Part shown: one piece after another, positions 41,770 through 52,583 of the stretch
Layout: each line of letters starts with the position of its first letter
Position numbering within the stretch: the stretch's first letter is position 1
NCBI GenBank assembly: GCA_024402505.1
Contig: JAKSTP010000002.1
Location: forward strand, 1 to 63,529
Direction of reading: 5' to 3'
DNA from: Treponema sp.
GTDB lineage: Bacteria > Spirochaetota > Spirochaetia > Treponematales > Treponemataceae
DNA: 63,529 bases
Notes under the pieces: model-generated
What the model was told of the DNA's origin: nothing
Databases searched by the model: none
The model's input: the letters and a program-made list of their open reading frames with translations, nothing else
Position numbers and translations under genes: made by a program

Positions 41770-43061
41770 CAGAATTCTCCTTTTCCATTAAACTTTTCTT
41801 CGATATGATTTCGGTCAATTGTGAATCCTTCAAGTTTCATGATGAAATCAAGAGGACTTGCCCGTTTAATGTCTCTTGCGGCACTCTGGCCAGTTGTGAT
41901 GTAGGAAAGTGTCTTGTGTTTTTCGCTTAAGGCACTTACAACGTTTCCAAGAACGCCAGCTTCATCACATTTAGATATAATTACTGAGCCATAACCAAAT
42001 GGTTCATAATTCTGCATAATATTGATAAGATCACTTACCTTGGTTTTTGAATCCATCATCAGATAGATATCAGGATTTAAGCCCGGAACTTCAAGCATAT
42101 TTTTCATACGTGCAATGTGTTTGGAATCGTTTGGTGAATATCCACTTGTATCGATGAATATTGCATCGCAGTGATCTTTGTATCTTTCGTAAAGCCCCCG
42201 GAGGTCATCGTTGTTTTCTGCTTTTACCACTTCCAGATTAAGGTAGGTTCCCCAGCCTGCAAGCTGTTCCCGAGCTCCTACGCGCATTGTATCTGTAGTA
42301 ATCAGTTTTATAACGTAATTTGCGTCTTTTGGTTTATTCACCAAGTATTTTTGAGTAAGAAGTTTAATAAGTGTAGTTGTTTTTCCAACCCCGGTTGGTC
42401 CTACAAGAATAAATACATGTGGAGGACGATGAACTTTTTCTTCGGCAATTTCCACTGACTGACCAATCCAGTCCACAACCACCTTTTCCACCTTTTCGTA
42501 ATCATCCAAGTACTCTAGGGAGAATGTGCTTCTGAGTCTTTCAGTTATGCGCTTAATGTAAGACATGCTGAAATCATTTTTTTCAAGAAGTTCTTCGATG
42601 CGGCTGATTGTTTCGTGAGTTTCTGCTCTTGCCGGTGACGTAACCTGATTAATCTGCTTTTTCATAACGTCCATGGCATCTTTCATTTCCTGCATCATGG
42701 AAATCTGATTCTGCATAAGGACGGAATTCTGTGACTGAAGAATAGCCTGCTGATTGCTTGCAAGACGTTCTTCTTCACTCTGACGGTAACTTGACCCAAT
42801 TCCCTGAGAACCATAATTTGAAAAAGTCTGCTGATAAACCGATGACTGTACTTCCGGCTGAGGTTCAATCTGTCGTTTTTTTACGTAGAAAGTAGCCTGA
42901 ACAAGTTCTGTCTGGAAAAGACCAAGAAAACCGCCTTTTAAAACAGGATCCCAGGCAACAATTTCATAATCATTGCCGTAAAGGTTGTGAAGTTTGGTTC
43001 TTACTTCTTCCCGAGACTTTCCTTCCATTTTTTGAGTCTGGGGTTCATTCTGCATAGCCAT
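41769..43061 (-). CDS. flhF: FlhF (SRP-type GTPase)
   Basis: 430 residues. N-terminal basic/B domain, a Gln/Ser-rich linker (about 68-145) and the NG GTPase domain with GPTGVGKT at 221-228, DTSGYSPND and SKCDEAG. Marks the site of flagellum assembly, which is subpolar in spirochaetes. Overlaps flhG and follows flhA directly. Confidence 0.95.
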   Translation of the reverse strand: MAMQNEPQTQKMEGKSREEVRTKLHNLYGNDYEIVAWDPVLKGGFLGLFQTELVQATFYVKKRQIEPQPEVQSSVYQQTFSNYGSQGIGSSYRQSEEERLASNQQAILQSQNSVLMQNQISMMQEMKDAMDVMKKQINQVTSPARAETHETISRIEELLEKNDFSMSYIKRITERLRSTFSLEYLDDYEKVEKVVVDWIGQSVEIAEEKVHRPPHVFILVGPTGVGKTTTLIKLLTQKYLVNKPKDANYVIKLITTDTMRVGAREQLAGWGTYLNLEVVKAENNDDLRGLYERYKDHCDAIFIDTSGYSPNDSKHIARMKNMLEVPGLNPDIYLMMDSKTKVSDLINIMQNYEPFGYGSVIISKCDEAGVLGNVVSALSEKHKTLSYITTGQSAARDIKRASPLDFIMKLEGFTIDRNHIEEKFNGKGEF

Positions 43062-45206
43062 TTACATCACCACCTCTTCAGCCGATTCTACAATATTTGC
43101 AATAACCTTGATATTTACGTTCTTTCCAGCTCCGTAAGCTTCGTTTTCCGAAATTACAACCAGTCCCGGAACAAGATTCTGCAGTGCTGAACGTACCAAA
43201 AGTCTTACAGGTGACGGACACAAAATTACCGGATAGTGGCCTGCAATTTTCGACAATGCCGTGTTTACGCTGGCATAAAGTGCCCTGTTGTCCACGTTAT
43301 CGAAGGCTGCCGATGGTCTTGATCCGTCGCTTGGAGTAAACTTGTGGGCCATAAACTTTTCGCTCCATTCCTGAGAAAGCAGCATAACATGAAGATTTTT
43401 TTCTTCGTCTGCATACTGTTCGCAAATCTGTTTTGCAAGCCCTTCACGCACCTTGTCTGTAAGGAACCAGGTGTCCCGCATCTGTGGATTTGAGTAATTT
43501 GCCAGTGTTTCCAGAATGCCCATAATGTTTCGGATTGAAACCCTTTCGTCCAGAAGATTTTTCAGAACTCTTTCGATTTCCACGTAAGTGTACTTTGCTG
43601 TGTCCATAACTTCCTTGTAGAGAGTCGGGTTTTTCTGCTGTACACTTTCCATGATCTGAGAAACTTCTTTGAGACCAAGGATTTCTGCTGCATGTGAACG
43701 GATAAGTTCGGTAATGTGAGTTGAAATAATTGTAGGAGTATCAACTACAGTATAACCTGCTTCGTCGGCCTCCTGTTTTTTGTCCTCAGGTACCCAGATT
43801 GCATCCAGACCAAATGTGGGGTCTTTGGTCCTTTCGCCTTCCATTGGGCTGATTACTCCACCTGCATCCATGCACATGTAATATCCAATACGGGCACTGG
43901 CTTTTCCTGCCACAATGCCGTTTACTTTAAACTGATAATCATTTGGTTCCAGAGTAAGATTGTCCTGGATTCGGATTTTTGGAACCACCATTCCCATATC
44001 AAGGGCGGCTTCACGGCGGATTTTCTTAACACGCTCTACCATTTCGGCACCAGAGTTTGAATCAACAAGGGTAAGGAGAGCATATCCAAGTTCCAGTGAA
44101 AGTGGGTCAAGATCGGCAATAATCTCATTTTCCTGAGCTGCACTTCCGCTTCCAGCCTGTCCGCCTTTTGCAGCTTCTTTTTCCCGCTGTTCTGCCTGTG
44201 CCTGGGCTGCATTTCGTTTTGTAAGTCTGTATCCTGCAAAAACAAAAAGTGCTCCCATTGGAACAAGAAGATACTGTGTTGCATTACGAAGAACAATTCC
44301 CGAGAATGCCAGAACAATACCCAGGATTTCGTATATATGACCGTCGGTTGTAAACTCTTCTGCAAGCTTTTCGCCAAAGTCTTCGTCGCTTTTTGTACCA
44401 GTAACCAGCAAACCTGTAGCAAAAGAAATCATAATGCTTGGCAACTGAGACAAAAGTCCGTCACCAATTGTAAGGTTTGAATAAATCGAGGCAGCATTCT
44501 GGAAATTCAGATTGTTGAATACCATTCCCACAATGAACCCACCAATAAGGTTTACTGCAGTGATAAAAATGCCGGCCTTTACGTTTCCGCTAACGAATTT
44601 TGAAGCACCGTCCATTGTTGAATAGAAGTCAATTTCCCGTCGGAGAGCCTTTTTTAATTCTTCAGCCTCATCTGCGTCAATTGAGCCGGAATTAAGCCGG
44701 TTATCAATATCGAACATTTTCTGACTCATGGAATCCAGTGAGAATCTGGCCTGAACTTCAGAAATTCGGGTGGCACCTTTTGTAACAACAAGAACCTGAA
44801 CTACAATCAGAATGATAAAGATTACAAAACCGATTACCAGATTGTTTCCGCCGGTTACAACGCTTGCAAAAGCCTGAACCATTGAAGACTGTCCTGGAAT
44901 TCTCCCACCAACCATACGTGGGCTTGCAGTAAGAATAAGTCGTGTTGAAGAAATATTAAGTCCCAGACCAAACATTGTCTGAAGAAGGATCATTCGAGGA
45001 AATGAAGAAAAGTTTGATGCTCGAGGAGTGTAAACTGTTACAAGAAGGATTGTAATGGCTAAAGACAGGTTAATGATCATGGCAAGATCAATAAGAAGTT
45101 TAGGCATTGGCAGAAAAAGACAGAGTACTACTACAACAACAGCAATACCCACGTAGCTCTGCTTGAAAATATTTAAAATGCCTTTTCCCCGGCTTTCGTT
45201 TGCCAT
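43062..45206 (-). CDS. flhA: Flagellar export gate protein FlhA
   Basis: 714 residues from MANESRGKG (ATG 45206; GGTGGGGA upstream; the longer TTG start overlaps that site). Eight TM helices lie in the first half, including the conserved FHIPEP-region equivalent (RIGYYMCMDAGGVISPMEGERTKDPTFGLDAIWV) at the start of the cytoplasmic ring domain. Forms the nonameric ring that docks export chaperones. Confidence 0.96.
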   Translation of the reverse strand: MANESRGKGILNIFKQSYVGIAVVVVVLCLFLPMPKLLIDLAMIINLSLAITILLVTVYTPRASNFSSFPRMILLQTMFGLGLNISSTRLILTASPRMVGGRIPGQSSMVQAFASVVTGGNNLVIGFVIFIILIVVQVLVVTKGATRISEVQARFSLDSMSQKMFDIDNRLNSGSIDADEAEELKKALRREIDFYSTMDGASKFVSGNVKAGIFITAVNLIGGFIVGMVFNNLNFQNAASIYSNLTIGDGLLSQLPSIMISFATGLLVTGTKSDEDFGEKLAEEFTTDGHIYEILGIVLAFSGIVLRNATQYLLVPMGALFVFAGYRLTKRNAAQAQAEQREKEAAKGGQAGSGSAAQENEIIADLDPLSLELGYALLTLVDSNSGAEMVERVKKIRREAALDMGMVVPKIRIQDNLTLEPNDYQFKVNGIVAGKASARIGYYMCMDAGGVISPMEGERTKDPTFGLDAIWVPEDKKQEADEAGYTVVDTPTIISTHITELIRSHAAEILGLKEVSQIMESVQQKNPTLYKEVMDTAKYTYVEIERVLKNLLDERVSIRNIMGILETLANYSNPQMRDTWFLTDKVREGLAKQICEQYADEEKNLHVMLLSQEWSEKFMAHKFTPSDGSRPSAAFDNVDNRALYASVNTALSKIAGHYPVILCPSPVRLLVRSALQNLVPGLVVISENEAYGAGKNVNIKVIANIVESAEEVVM

Positions 45207-45269
45207 CAAGTCCCCACCCAAGCAAATAAAAGTTTAAAATTGGAGTTATTAGACAATAATCCGAGTTAA

Positions 45270-46331
45270 TTATACTTTACTTTTTAGGATTTGTGAATAG
45301 ATAATTGATACGGTTTTAAAATAGCGCTCGTCAATCATCTGTCCAACTTCAAAATCATTGTAAAGGGCACGGGCTAACGGACGGTCTTCTACGATTGGAG
45401 TTTTATTTTCATTTGCAAGACGGCGCATTGTAAAGGCCATCTGATCTTCACCTTTGGCAGTAACAACCGGTGCTTCAGAAACATTCTGTTCGTATTTTAG
45501 GGCAACGGCAAAATGTGTAGGGTTGGTGATTACAACGTCGGCTTCTGCAACCGCTTTTGGAATATTCTGTGCAAGAAGATCTTTCTGCATCTGCTTAAGA
45601 CGAGCTTTTACTTCCGGATCTCCTTCCATTTCCTTATATTCTTCTTTCTGTTCCTGTTTGGTCATTTTCATGCTTTCAATAAATTCATGCTTCTGAACAA
45701 AATAATCAGGAATGGAAAATCCCAGGAAAAGTACAGCAATAATGATTACAAGAGTTGCCGCAGTGGAAGAAATCTTTCCAAGGGCCATGCTGATGTTACC
45801 ATTGTCAATAATATCCACCATCTGCCAGATTCTTGAACGCACCAGAATGTAAGTGATGGCACCAATTGCAGATACTTTCAAAAGGCTCTTCGCAATATTC
45901 CAGGCGCCCTGCATAGAAAAGAGAGTTTTTCTGAAATATTCACCGTATTTTGGAAGTATTTTTGAAAATTTTGGTTCAATTGGCTTTAATGAAAAAATAA
46001 ATCCCCGGGTCTGAATTAAATTCCCCATGACTCCTGCAAAAATTCCCACAAGAGATGTAGGCAGGATAATCTTGATGAAGAAATTCAGGAAAGCAGAATA
46101 CAAATTTGCATCCCTAATATCAGGATTTGCTATGCGCATAAAATAGTATCTGTAGATTGCGGTACACTGACCGAAAATCCATTTTCCCGCAAAAACAAGA
46201 ACCACAATGGTAAAAAGGAGAACCAGACTTTGAGGAATGTCCTGGCTTTTTGCAACACGACCTTCCTTTCTGGCTTTCTCCAGTTTATACTCCGACGGTT
46301 CCTCGGTTCTTCCTTCTTCTTCCGCAGCCAT
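45270..46331 (-). CDS. flhB: Flagellar export switch protein FlhB
   Basis: 353 residues. Four TM helices and a cytoplasmic domain with the self-cleavage motif NPTH at 270-273. Switches export from hook to filament substrates. Its ATG overlaps the fliR stop (TGATG). Confidence 0.96.
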   Translation of the reverse strand: MAAEEEGRTEEPSEYKLEKARKEGRVAKSQDIPQSLVLLFTIVVLVFAGKWIFGQCTAIYRYYFMRIANPDIRDANLYSAFLNFFIKIILPTSLVGIFAGVMGNLIQTRGFIFSLKPIEPKFSKILPKYGEYFRKTLFSMQGAWNIAKSLLKVSAIGAITYILVRSRIWQMVDIIDNGNISMALGKISSTAATLVIIIAVLFLGFSIPDYFVQKHEFIESMKMTKQEQKEEYKEMEGDPEVKARLKQMQKDLLAQNIPKAVAEADVVITNPTHFAVALKYEQNVSEAPVVTAKGEDQMAFTMRRLANENKTPIVEDRPLARALYNDFEVGQMIDERYFKTVSIIYSQILKSKV

Positions 46332-47134
46332 CAGCTACCTCCGCCAAAAGAAAGGATGAACTTTGTAAGCTGTTCAAATCCACCAGAGAATGAACGGACA
46401 AAAAAGTCCACCAGAGACGGAAATACCGTCGCAATAAGAAAAAAGGCCAGCAAAATCATGATTGGAAAACCTTCTGAAAGCAGGTTCATCTGTGGAGCGG
46501 CCTTACTTAAAAGTCCAGTGCAAACTGTAATCAATAAAAGTGTGCCCAGTATTGGAAGGGCAATTACCATGGCATCGGCAAATAGTTTTGTAAGTCCCGA
46601 AAGCATGAACTTAAGCACTTTTTCCCGGCCTGAAATAATGGAAAAGACATTTAATGTATCAAAGGAATTCATCAATCCGCCAAGGAAAAGTTTCTGAAAC
46701 CATTTTGTCTGCATGAAAACCAGCATTGATACCAGGTTCAAATACTGTCCCATAAGAGGATTTTCTACCTGAGCCAGAGCATCGTAAGCTGAGGCAGCCG
46801 AAAAACCCATCTGGAAGGCAAAAAACTGGCCAGCTGTACTGAAGGCAGCAAAAATTATCTGGATGTAAAAGCCCATTATTACGCCGATTAAACCTTCACC
46901 TAAAGCAAGGAAAATAAACTCCAGGGAAAACGCTTCGTTATCCCCAAGGAATGGATTGTAAGTTCCATAATCAACTGTTGGAAAAATGAAAAAAGCCATG
47001 TATCCCGCAAGAGCAACTTTTGCAACTCTGGAAACGGATCTCATGGAAAAAAGGGGCAGTGTTAAAATCAATGCAAAGCAGCGTACAAAAACGAGAAGAT
47101 ACTGTGGAGCTTTGGACAGGATTGAATCAAACAC
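46331..47134 (-). CDS. fliR: Flagellar export gate protein FliR
   Basis: 267 residues with about six hydrophobic helices (LVFVRCFALILTLPLF; EGLIGVIMGFYIQIIFAAF; MVIALPILGTLLLITVCTGLL), typical of FliR. Part of the FliP5Q4R1 channel. Overlaps flhB and lies 14 bases after fliQ. Confidence 0.94.
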   Translation of the reverse strand: MFDSILSKAPQYLLVFVRCFALILTLPLFSMRSVSRVAKVALAGYMAFFIFPTVDYGTYNPFLGDNEAFSLEFIFLALGEGLIGVIMGFYIQIIFAAFSTAGQFFAFQMGFSAASAYDALAQVENPLMGQYLNLVSMLVFMQTKWFQKLFLGGLMNSFDTLNVFSIISGREKVLKFMLSGLTKLFADAMVIALPILGTLLLITVCTGLLSKAAPQMNLLSEGFPIMILLAFFLIATVFPSLVDFFVRSFSGGFEQLTKFILSFGGGS

Positions 47135-47148
47135 GGGCCTTTATTCCC

Positions 47149-47418
47149 CTATTTGGCAAAATCCGGTATTCGGCGGAAAAGCATAATCGTATATTCCCCC
47201 ATGTTGGTAAACATAACACCTGCCAGCAATGCAATCACAAAAAGAATGGCCAGGAGTTTTGGAAGGAATGTAAGGGTCTGTTCCTGAATTGATGTGGTTG
47301 CCTGAAAAATAGCTACAATCAGACCTACAATCAGTGCAAGGCCAAGCACCGGAGCAATCAGTTCGAAAACCTGAGTAATACCGCCTCTCATGAGGGAAAC
47401 AATTTCACCTACCGACAT
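47149..47418 (-). CDS. fliQ: Flagellar export gate protein FliQ
   Basis: 89 residues, two TM helices (APVLGLALIVGLIVAIFQATTSIQEQTLTFLPKLLAILFVIALLAGVMF). Size and sequence standard for FliQ. Confidence 0.95.
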   Translation of the reverse strand: MSVGEIVSLMRGGITQVFELIAPVLGLALIVGLIVAIFQATTSIQEQTLTFLPKLLAILFVIALLAGVMFTNMGEYTIMLFRRIPDFAK

Positions 47419-47433
47419 TTATTGTCCTCCCAC

Positions 47434-48243
47434 CTAATGCATTACCGAAATAAAGAGCTGCTGAGTTAAAAGTCCCCATCCGTCTACCATTACAAAAAGA
47501 ATGAGCTTAAACGGCATGGAGATTTGAACTGGCGGCAGCATCATCATACCCATGGACATAAGGATACTGGCCACAACCATATCTATAATGATGAACGGTA
47601 TGTACAAAAGTACACCGATTTTAAATGCAACGGTAAGTTCGTGAAGAATGTATGACGGAATAAGAATGTGGGTAGGTACATCTGCTGGAACACGAGGCTG
47701 ATCAAGCTTTGCCATGCTCATAAAAGTGGTGATGTAACTAGGATCTTTTTCCATCTGAACGAACATAAATTCACGAATTGGTTCTTCTGCGGCCCGATAA
47801 GCTTCTTCTATGCCAATCTGTCCGTCGGAAAGTGGCTTGAAAGATCTTTCATACATGGTTGAAAATGTTGGCCACATGGCATAAAGAGTTAAGAAAAAGG
47901 CAATCCCGTTCAAAACTGCTGTAGGAGGAACCTGCTGCAGTGAAAGTGCTCGTTTAATAAAGTCCAGAACAATTGAAAAACGCAAAAAACATGTCATCAG
48001 AATGAGAATGCTTGGTGCGATTGTAAGGACAGTAAGCAGAAGGAGAAGTCTTACAGAAAAAGCAACTTCCTGCCCTGTCTGAGGCTGAGTAATTTCTACC
48101 GAAATATTTGGAACTACAGGCTGATTTACATTTCTGCCCATTTCTGTTGTTCCCTGTGTCGAACCTTGTGGAAAGTTTGACTGGGCGCTTACATTTCCTG
48201 CAAAAATCAGAAGGATTGAAAGAACTGCAAAAAACTTTTTCAT
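47434..48243 (-). CDS. fliP: Flagellar export gate protein FliP
   Basis: 269 residues with a cleavable signal peptide (KFFAVLSILLIFAGNVSA). The FliP core follows (LTIAPSILILMTCFLRFSIVLDFIKRALSLQQVPPTAVLNGIAFFLTLYAMWP; FIIIDMVVASILMSMGMMMLPP). Forms the export channel. Overlaps fliO as TAATG. Confidence 0.96.
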   Translation of the reverse strand: MKKFFAVLSILLIFAGNVSAQSNFPQGSTQGTTEMGRNVNQPVVPNISVEITQPQTGQEVAFSVRLLLLLTVLTIAPSILILMTCFLRFSIVLDFIKRALSLQQVPPTAVLNGIAFFLTLYAMWPTFSTMYERSFKPLSDGQIGIEEAYRAAEEPIREFMFVQMEKDPSYITTFMSMAKLDQPRVPADVPTHILIPSYILHELTVAFKIGVLLYIPFIIIDMVVASILMSMGMMMLPPVQISMPFKLILFVMVDGWGLLTQQLFISVMH

Positions 48244-48869
48244 TATTCCTCCGCTCCGTTCTGTGCTTTTTTAATAAGATCTGCAAGACCTGTATTTTCT
48301 GCGACCGGTTCTTCATTCTGAGCTGCGTTTGGCATAAACAGATTCAGTACTTCTGAAAAAGAACGGGATTTTTTAGTGCTGGTCTGTTTGTCAGAATAAA
48401 CGTTCATTGCATCAATAAGTTCCTTGTCGGTTACTTCTGCAATAAGATTGATTCCGGCGTCGCTTACTCCAAGAATATATGCCTTATCAATAAGCGTTAC
48501 GATTTCCACGGTTTTTCCAGGTGCAAGAGTAATGTATGAAACCCGGCGCAGAAATTCGTCATCATTTTTTACGGTGTTATTTCGTTTTTTGATGTACCAA
48601 AGCACTCCGTAAATGGCGGCAACAAAGATTACCAGGAAAAGAATCATTTTTACAAAAATCCAGACTGTTGATCCTGTTGATGCACCTTCAGAAGCAGCAG
48701 TTGAATCACCATCAGAAGCTGGAACGGAAAAATAGGATTCGGACTGTTCCCAGGTGGTTTCTGTAGTGGTGGAAACTTCCTGGGATTCCTGAGAAAAAGC
48801 CGAGATGTTTAAAGCTGAAACAAGAAGAATAGCCAGAACGACCTTCTTCCAAAGAGATTTGCTGTTCAT
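48243..48869 (-). CDS. fliO: FliO/FliZ-type export assembly protein
   Basis: 208 residues from ATG 48869 (GGTGGG upstream). Signal peptide (VVLAILLVSALNISAFS), short periplasmic part, one TM helix (WIFVKMILFLVIFVAAIYGVLWYIKKRN) and a cytoplasmic domain with the FliO LAPGKTVEIVTLIDKAYILGVSD motif. Helps assemble FliP. Confidence 0.88.
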   Translation of the reverse strand: MNSKSLWKKVVLAILLVSALNISAFSQESQEVSTTTETTWEQSESYFSVPASDGDSTAASEGASTGSTVWIFVKMILFLVIFVAAIYGVLWYIKKRNNTVKNDDEFLRRVSYITLAPGKTVEIVTLIDKAYILGVSDAGINLIAEVTDKELIDAMNVYSDKQTSTKKSRSFSEVLNLFMPNAAQNEEPVAENTGLADLIKKAQNGAEE

Positions 48870-48943
48870 TTTCCCACCCATTTTTCGCTTTTTAAAGCTG
48901 ACTCAAGCCTTGATTTCCCCTATCAAGACTGGAGCCTTGTTTA

Positions 48944-50194
48944 TTAGTGAAGTTCGTTCACTCTTTCCATTGGAGAAAGGATTTCAGTTACACGAACACC
49001 GAAGTTTTCATCGATAACTACAACTTCTCCCTTGGCAATTGCTTTATGGTTTACAAGAATGTCTACAGGTTCACCGGCAAGCTTGTCCAGCTCGATGATT
49101 GTACCTTCACCCATTCCAAGAATATCTTTAATAGATTTCTTTGTGCGTCCAAGTTCTACGGTCATTTCCATGTAAACGTCCATGATAAGACCAATATTTC
49201 CCTGTTCGCCAGTCTGCATTCCTGTCTGAAGGTTTGGATACTGAAGTGTCTGAACATTTGGAACGTTTACTCCCATGTTCATACCGCCCATGTTTGGCAT
49301 TCCCATACCACCCATCTGCATTCCGCCCATTGGCATACCCATGTTTGGCTGCATTCCCATCTGCATACCACCCATGTTCATGCCGCCCAGAGCACCACCG
49401 TTTGGCATTCCGCCCATATTAGGCATTCCCATTCCGCCACCCATAGGAGCAGCATTTCCCATTGGAGAGGCGCCCATTGGTGATCCTCCTGCCATTGCAC
49501 CAAGAGATGCCATATCTGCAGGATTAAGAGCCATAGGTTCTTCAATTCCACCGCCCAAAGCGTTTCCGAATTTTTCTGCCACGTCTCCACCAAGACATTC
49601 CCACAATGTGTAGTTTTCACCATCCAAAGTGAGTGGGTAAGATGTAAGACAGAAGTCGCCCTGTGGGAAGCGGATCATGGCTTTAGGTTCATTTACGCCT
49701 TCCGGAGTGTTGTGAGCCAGGCCAGACAGTTTTCCAGTTTTATCCAGGTTGTTGATCTGTGCAGCGGCATGTGTTGCAACTACTTCCGATACAACAGAAA
49801 TAACCATATCGTCTACTTCGGTAACTTCTTCTGAGTTTACCAAAGCAAAAAGTTTCAAAGCAAATTCTGTAGAAAGAAGATACAGGTGATCCCCTGAAAC
49901 GCCAGAGTTGTAGTCTGCCATAATTCCAACAACTACTTCAGGCAGTTTTGCCATAAGTCTGTCGCGGTCAGAGATTTCTACAACCGGATTTCCTGCAGAG
50001 AATGAAGCACCTGTAAACTTGTTGATATTTTCTTCAAGGAAAGGTTTGAGCTCGTCTGCCAGGGTCTGCATGGTGGCTTCATCAATGTGAACTTGAGGCC
50101 CGCTTGAAACCTGTCCTGACGAGTTTAATCCATCCATTGCTACGCCAGAAAGCAGAGCGTCGATTTCGTCCTGTGAAATTGCACCATCACTCAT
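48944..50194 (-). CDS. fliY: Flagellar switch protein FliY with a Met/Gly-rich linker
   Basis: 416 residues. The N-terminal EIDALLSG is the CheY-P-binding peptide, a CheC-like domain covers about 45-215, and a C-terminal FliN domain (about 330-416, [25 protein letters not shown]) packs in the C-ring. Between them (about 228-309) lies a low-complexity linker with two dozen Met and many Gly ([14 protein letters not shown] repeats). In the CheC-like domain the helix SEVVATHA has Ala where active phosphatases have Asn in ExxN, so at least one dephosphorylation site looks lost. Overlaps fliM by 8 bases. Confidence 0.92.
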   Translation of the reverse strand: MSDGAISQDEIDALLSGVAMDGLNSSGQVSSGPQVHIDEATMQTLADELKPFLEENINKFTGASFSAGNPVVEISDRDRLMAKLPEVVVGIMADYNSGVSGDHLYLLSTEFALKLFALVNSEEVTEVDDMVISVVSEVVATHAAAQINNLDKTGKLSGLAHNTPEGVNEPKAMIRFPQGDFCLTSYPLTLDGENYTLWECLGGDVAEKFGNALGGGIEEPMALNPADMASLGAMAGGSPMGASPMGNAAPMGGGMGMPNMGGMPNGGALGGMNMGGMQMGMQPNMGMPMGGMQMGGMGMPNMGGMNMGVNVPNVQTLQYPNLQTGMQTGEQGNIGLIMDVYMEMTVELGRTKKSIKDILGMGEGTIIELDKLAGEPVDILVNHKAIAKGEVVVIDENFGVRVTEILSPMERVNELH

Positions 50195-51224
50195 AATTAT
50201 CTTCTCCTTCTACGGATAATTCTTCAAATTCATCCTCTTCTGTGCCGGCGATTTTGCCTGTAATCTGTACAGCCATTTTTTTACCAACTACACCAGGCTG
50301 ACAGAAAAACTTCTTTTTGTTTCCAACGCTCAGGGTAAGAGGATCACCCACTTTTATTGTATCAAGACGAACTACATCACCTGTTCTAAGTGAAAGAACG
50401 TCCCTGATTGGCAGGTTAATTGTTCCCAGTTCTGCAACAACATCCATATCTACTGATGAAATCTGACCTTTAATAGTTGAAAGGTACTGTGTTGTAGAGT
50501 TTCTTCGTACTGAAGAAAACCAGAACTGTGATGAAAGTTTTGAAATAATAGGTTCGATTGTAAGGTAAGGAATACAGAAGTTCATCATACCTTCTTCGTC
50601 ACCTACTTTTGTTTCCAATGTTACAAGAACGACCATTTCGTTAGGAGGAACGATCTGAGCAAACTGAGGGTTTGTTTCAATCTGCTGGAATCGTGGTCGA
50701 AGGTCGATTACCTGTGTCCAAGCTTCACGCATGTTTGCAAGGATACGAACGATAACACCTTCCATTACTTCCTGTTCGATATCGGTAAGGTCGCGGTTTT
50801 TATTTCCTGTAGTTGCACCTCGTCCTCCGAAAAGGCGGTCAATCATACAGAAAGTGATTGTTGGATCAATTTCAAGAACAGCATTTCCCTTGAGAGGGTC
50901 CATGTTGATAACAGCAAGGGTTGTTGGTGTTGGAATTGATCGGATAAATTCTTCGTATGTAAGCTGGTCTACCGAAGCTACATGAACGTGTACCAAAGAT
51001 CGAAGCTGAGCCGAAAGAGAAGTTGTGGTCATACGGGCAAAAGATTCGTGCATGTTCGAAACTGTACGAAGCTGTTCTTTTGAGAATTTGTCCGGTCGTT
51101 TAAAGTCGTAAATCTTGATCTTTCGGGCACTTGAGACAGGCTTAAAGTCATCTACCTCGGAATCACCCGAGGAGATAGCAGTGAGCAACTGGTCAATTTC
51201 GTCCTGTGACAGAACCTCGTTCAT
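50187..51224 (-). CDS. fliM: Flagellar switch protein FliM
   Basis: 345 residues. The CheY-P-binding EIDQLL is at 9-14, the CheC-like middle ([32 protein letters not shown]) and the C-terminal SpoA domain ([21 protein letters not shown]) follow. Transmits CheY-P binding to the stator contact. Confidence 0.96.
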   Translation of the reverse strand: MNEVLSQDEIDQLLTAISSGDSEVDDFKPVSSARKIKIYDFKRPDKFSKEQLRTVSNMHESFARMTTTSLSAQLRSLVHVHVASVDQLTYEEFIRSIPTPTTLAVINMDPLKGNAVLEIDPTITFCMIDRLFGGRGATTGNKNRDLTDIEQEVMEGVIVRILANMREAWTQVIDLRPRFQQIETNPQFAQIVPPNEMVVLVTLETKVGDEEGMMNFCIPYLTIEPIISKLSSQFWFSSVRRNSTTQYLSTIKGQISSVDMDVVAELGTINLPIRDVLSLRTGDVVRLDTIKVGDPLTLSVGNKKKFFCQPGVVGKKMAVQITGKIAGTEEDEFEELSVEGEDNYE

Positions 51225-51236
51225 GCGCCTTCCACC

Positions 51237-51788
51237 TTAGTTTTGTTCGATAACGTCTTTCTGCACAAAGGCAACGTCGCGAATCTTTGATCCACTCAAA
51301 ATCTTGTCATTGATTGCATTTTTGAGTTCGATTTTGAGTCTGTCTTCATTCTGAATGCTTTTTAATTCAGCTGCGGTTTTACCACTGAAATATCTTCGCA
51401 TGAATTCGCGAAGTTCAACCTGACGCTGAGTAATTTCTGTTGAAGTGGCTTTGTCATCTTTTTTGTAACCAAGATAAACATGAACGCGGGCTGTAGCTGG
51501 AATTTCGTCTGCAGTGAAAACCTGTGTTACGTCAAGGGAAGTATACCAGTCCAGAAGTTCACGCTGACCTGTATATTCTTCACTAATGGCAACTGTGGTA
51601 GCGGAAGCTTTATTTCCACCAGTAACTTTAATTGTAACGATTACAACAACTACGATGAGAATAACTGCAGCAACTGCAATAATAATCCATTTGAGCATTG
51701 GAAGAAGAGCTCCAGCGAAACCACCTTTCTTAGAAGATGTTTCTTCAGTTAAAGAGTCTTCACCCATCATTTCATCATTGTCTGCCAT
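51237..51788 (-). CDS. fliL: Flagellar basal body protein FliL
   Basis: 183 residues from ATG 51788 (GGAGGGG upstream). One TM helix (MLKWIIIAVAAVILIVVVVIVTI) and a periplasmic FliL domain ending KIRDVAFVQKDVIEQN. Supports stator function at high torque. Confidence 0.92.
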   Translation of the reverse strand: MADNDEMMGEDSLTEETSSKKGGFAGALLPMLKWIIIAVAAVILIVVVVIVTIKVTGGNKASATTVAISEEYTGQRELLDWYTSLDVTQVFTADEIPATARVHVYLGYKKDDKATSTEITQRQVELREFMRRYFSGKTAAELKSIQNEDRLKIELKNAINDKILSGSKIRDVAFVQKDVIEQN

Positions 51789-51850
51789 GTCCCCTCCAGC
51801 AAGCAACATTTAAGTGAATAAGAGATAATAATGTCCCTTAAATTATAACA

Positions 51851-52579
51851 CTAAAAATGTCCCTCGTCTAGAATAATTATGTCTACACGTCTGTTATAAG
51901 CTTTTCCTTCAGGCGTGTCATTGGAGAATTTCGGGCGGGTATCTGCGTATCCTGCTACCGAAAATGAATTCTCCCTTACTCCATAATCGGCAAGATAATG
52001 TAAAACATTAACAGAACGTGCAGCAGAAAGTTCCCAGTTGCTAGGATATTTGGAGTCGGCGGAAACCGGAGTATCATCGGTGTGACCTTCAATTCGGAAC
52101 CGTCGGTCTTTCAGTTCGTCAGATTTGAAGAATTCGGAAAGACGGAGCAAAGTATCACGGGTTTCGTTGATATTAAGATCGGCACTTCCCTCTTCGAAAA
52201 ATGAATCAGAAGCAAGAGTGATAATAAGTCCACGTTCATCAGAAGTAATGGTAATTCGGTTGGACTTTACATCAGGAGCAAAAAGCGAAACAGCCTTCTT
52301 TTTTGCAAGACCAAGTGATTTTCCTTTTTCCAGAGAAGGCAGTGAGTTGATATTATTTCCAAGATCAGAAAGACGGCCTGCAGACAGGGAAAGACCACCT
52401 GAAACACTTTCAGTTTCATTCATCTGGAGAGACTGAGTAATTGTTGCAAGCTGTGTTACATCTACTTCCGACGGGTTATAAAGCATAACGAAGAAGCAGA
52501 GCATAAGGGTGATCATGTCACCGTAAGTACCCTGCCACGCGGTGGACGGTTTCGATGGTTCCTTCTTTTGTTTTCCCAT
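51851..52579 (-). CDS. motB: Flagellar stator protein MotB
   Basis: 242 residues. The single TM helix [16 protein letters not shown] carries the ion-binding Asp21, and the OmpA-type peptidoglycan-binding domain ([37 protein letters not shown]) is at the C-terminus. Follows motA by 4 bases. Confidence 0.96.
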   Translation of the reverse strand: MGKQKKEPSKPSTAWQGTYGDMITLMLCFFVMLYNPSEVDVTQLATITQSLQMNETESVSGGLSLSAGRLSDLGNNINSLPSLEKGKSLGLAKKKAVSLFAPDVKSNRITITSDERGLIITLASDSFFEEGSADLNINETRDTLLRLSEFFKSDELKDRRFRIEGHTDDTPVSADSKYPSNWELSAARSVNVLHYLADYGVRENSFSVAGYADTRPKFSNDTPEGKAYNRRVDIIILDEGHF

Positions 52580-52583
52580 TTAA

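Noticed and set aside
49275..49613. Plus-strand Pro/Ile-rich frame antisense to fliY
   Set aside because: It mirrors the Met/Gly linker codons of fliY; no start signal.
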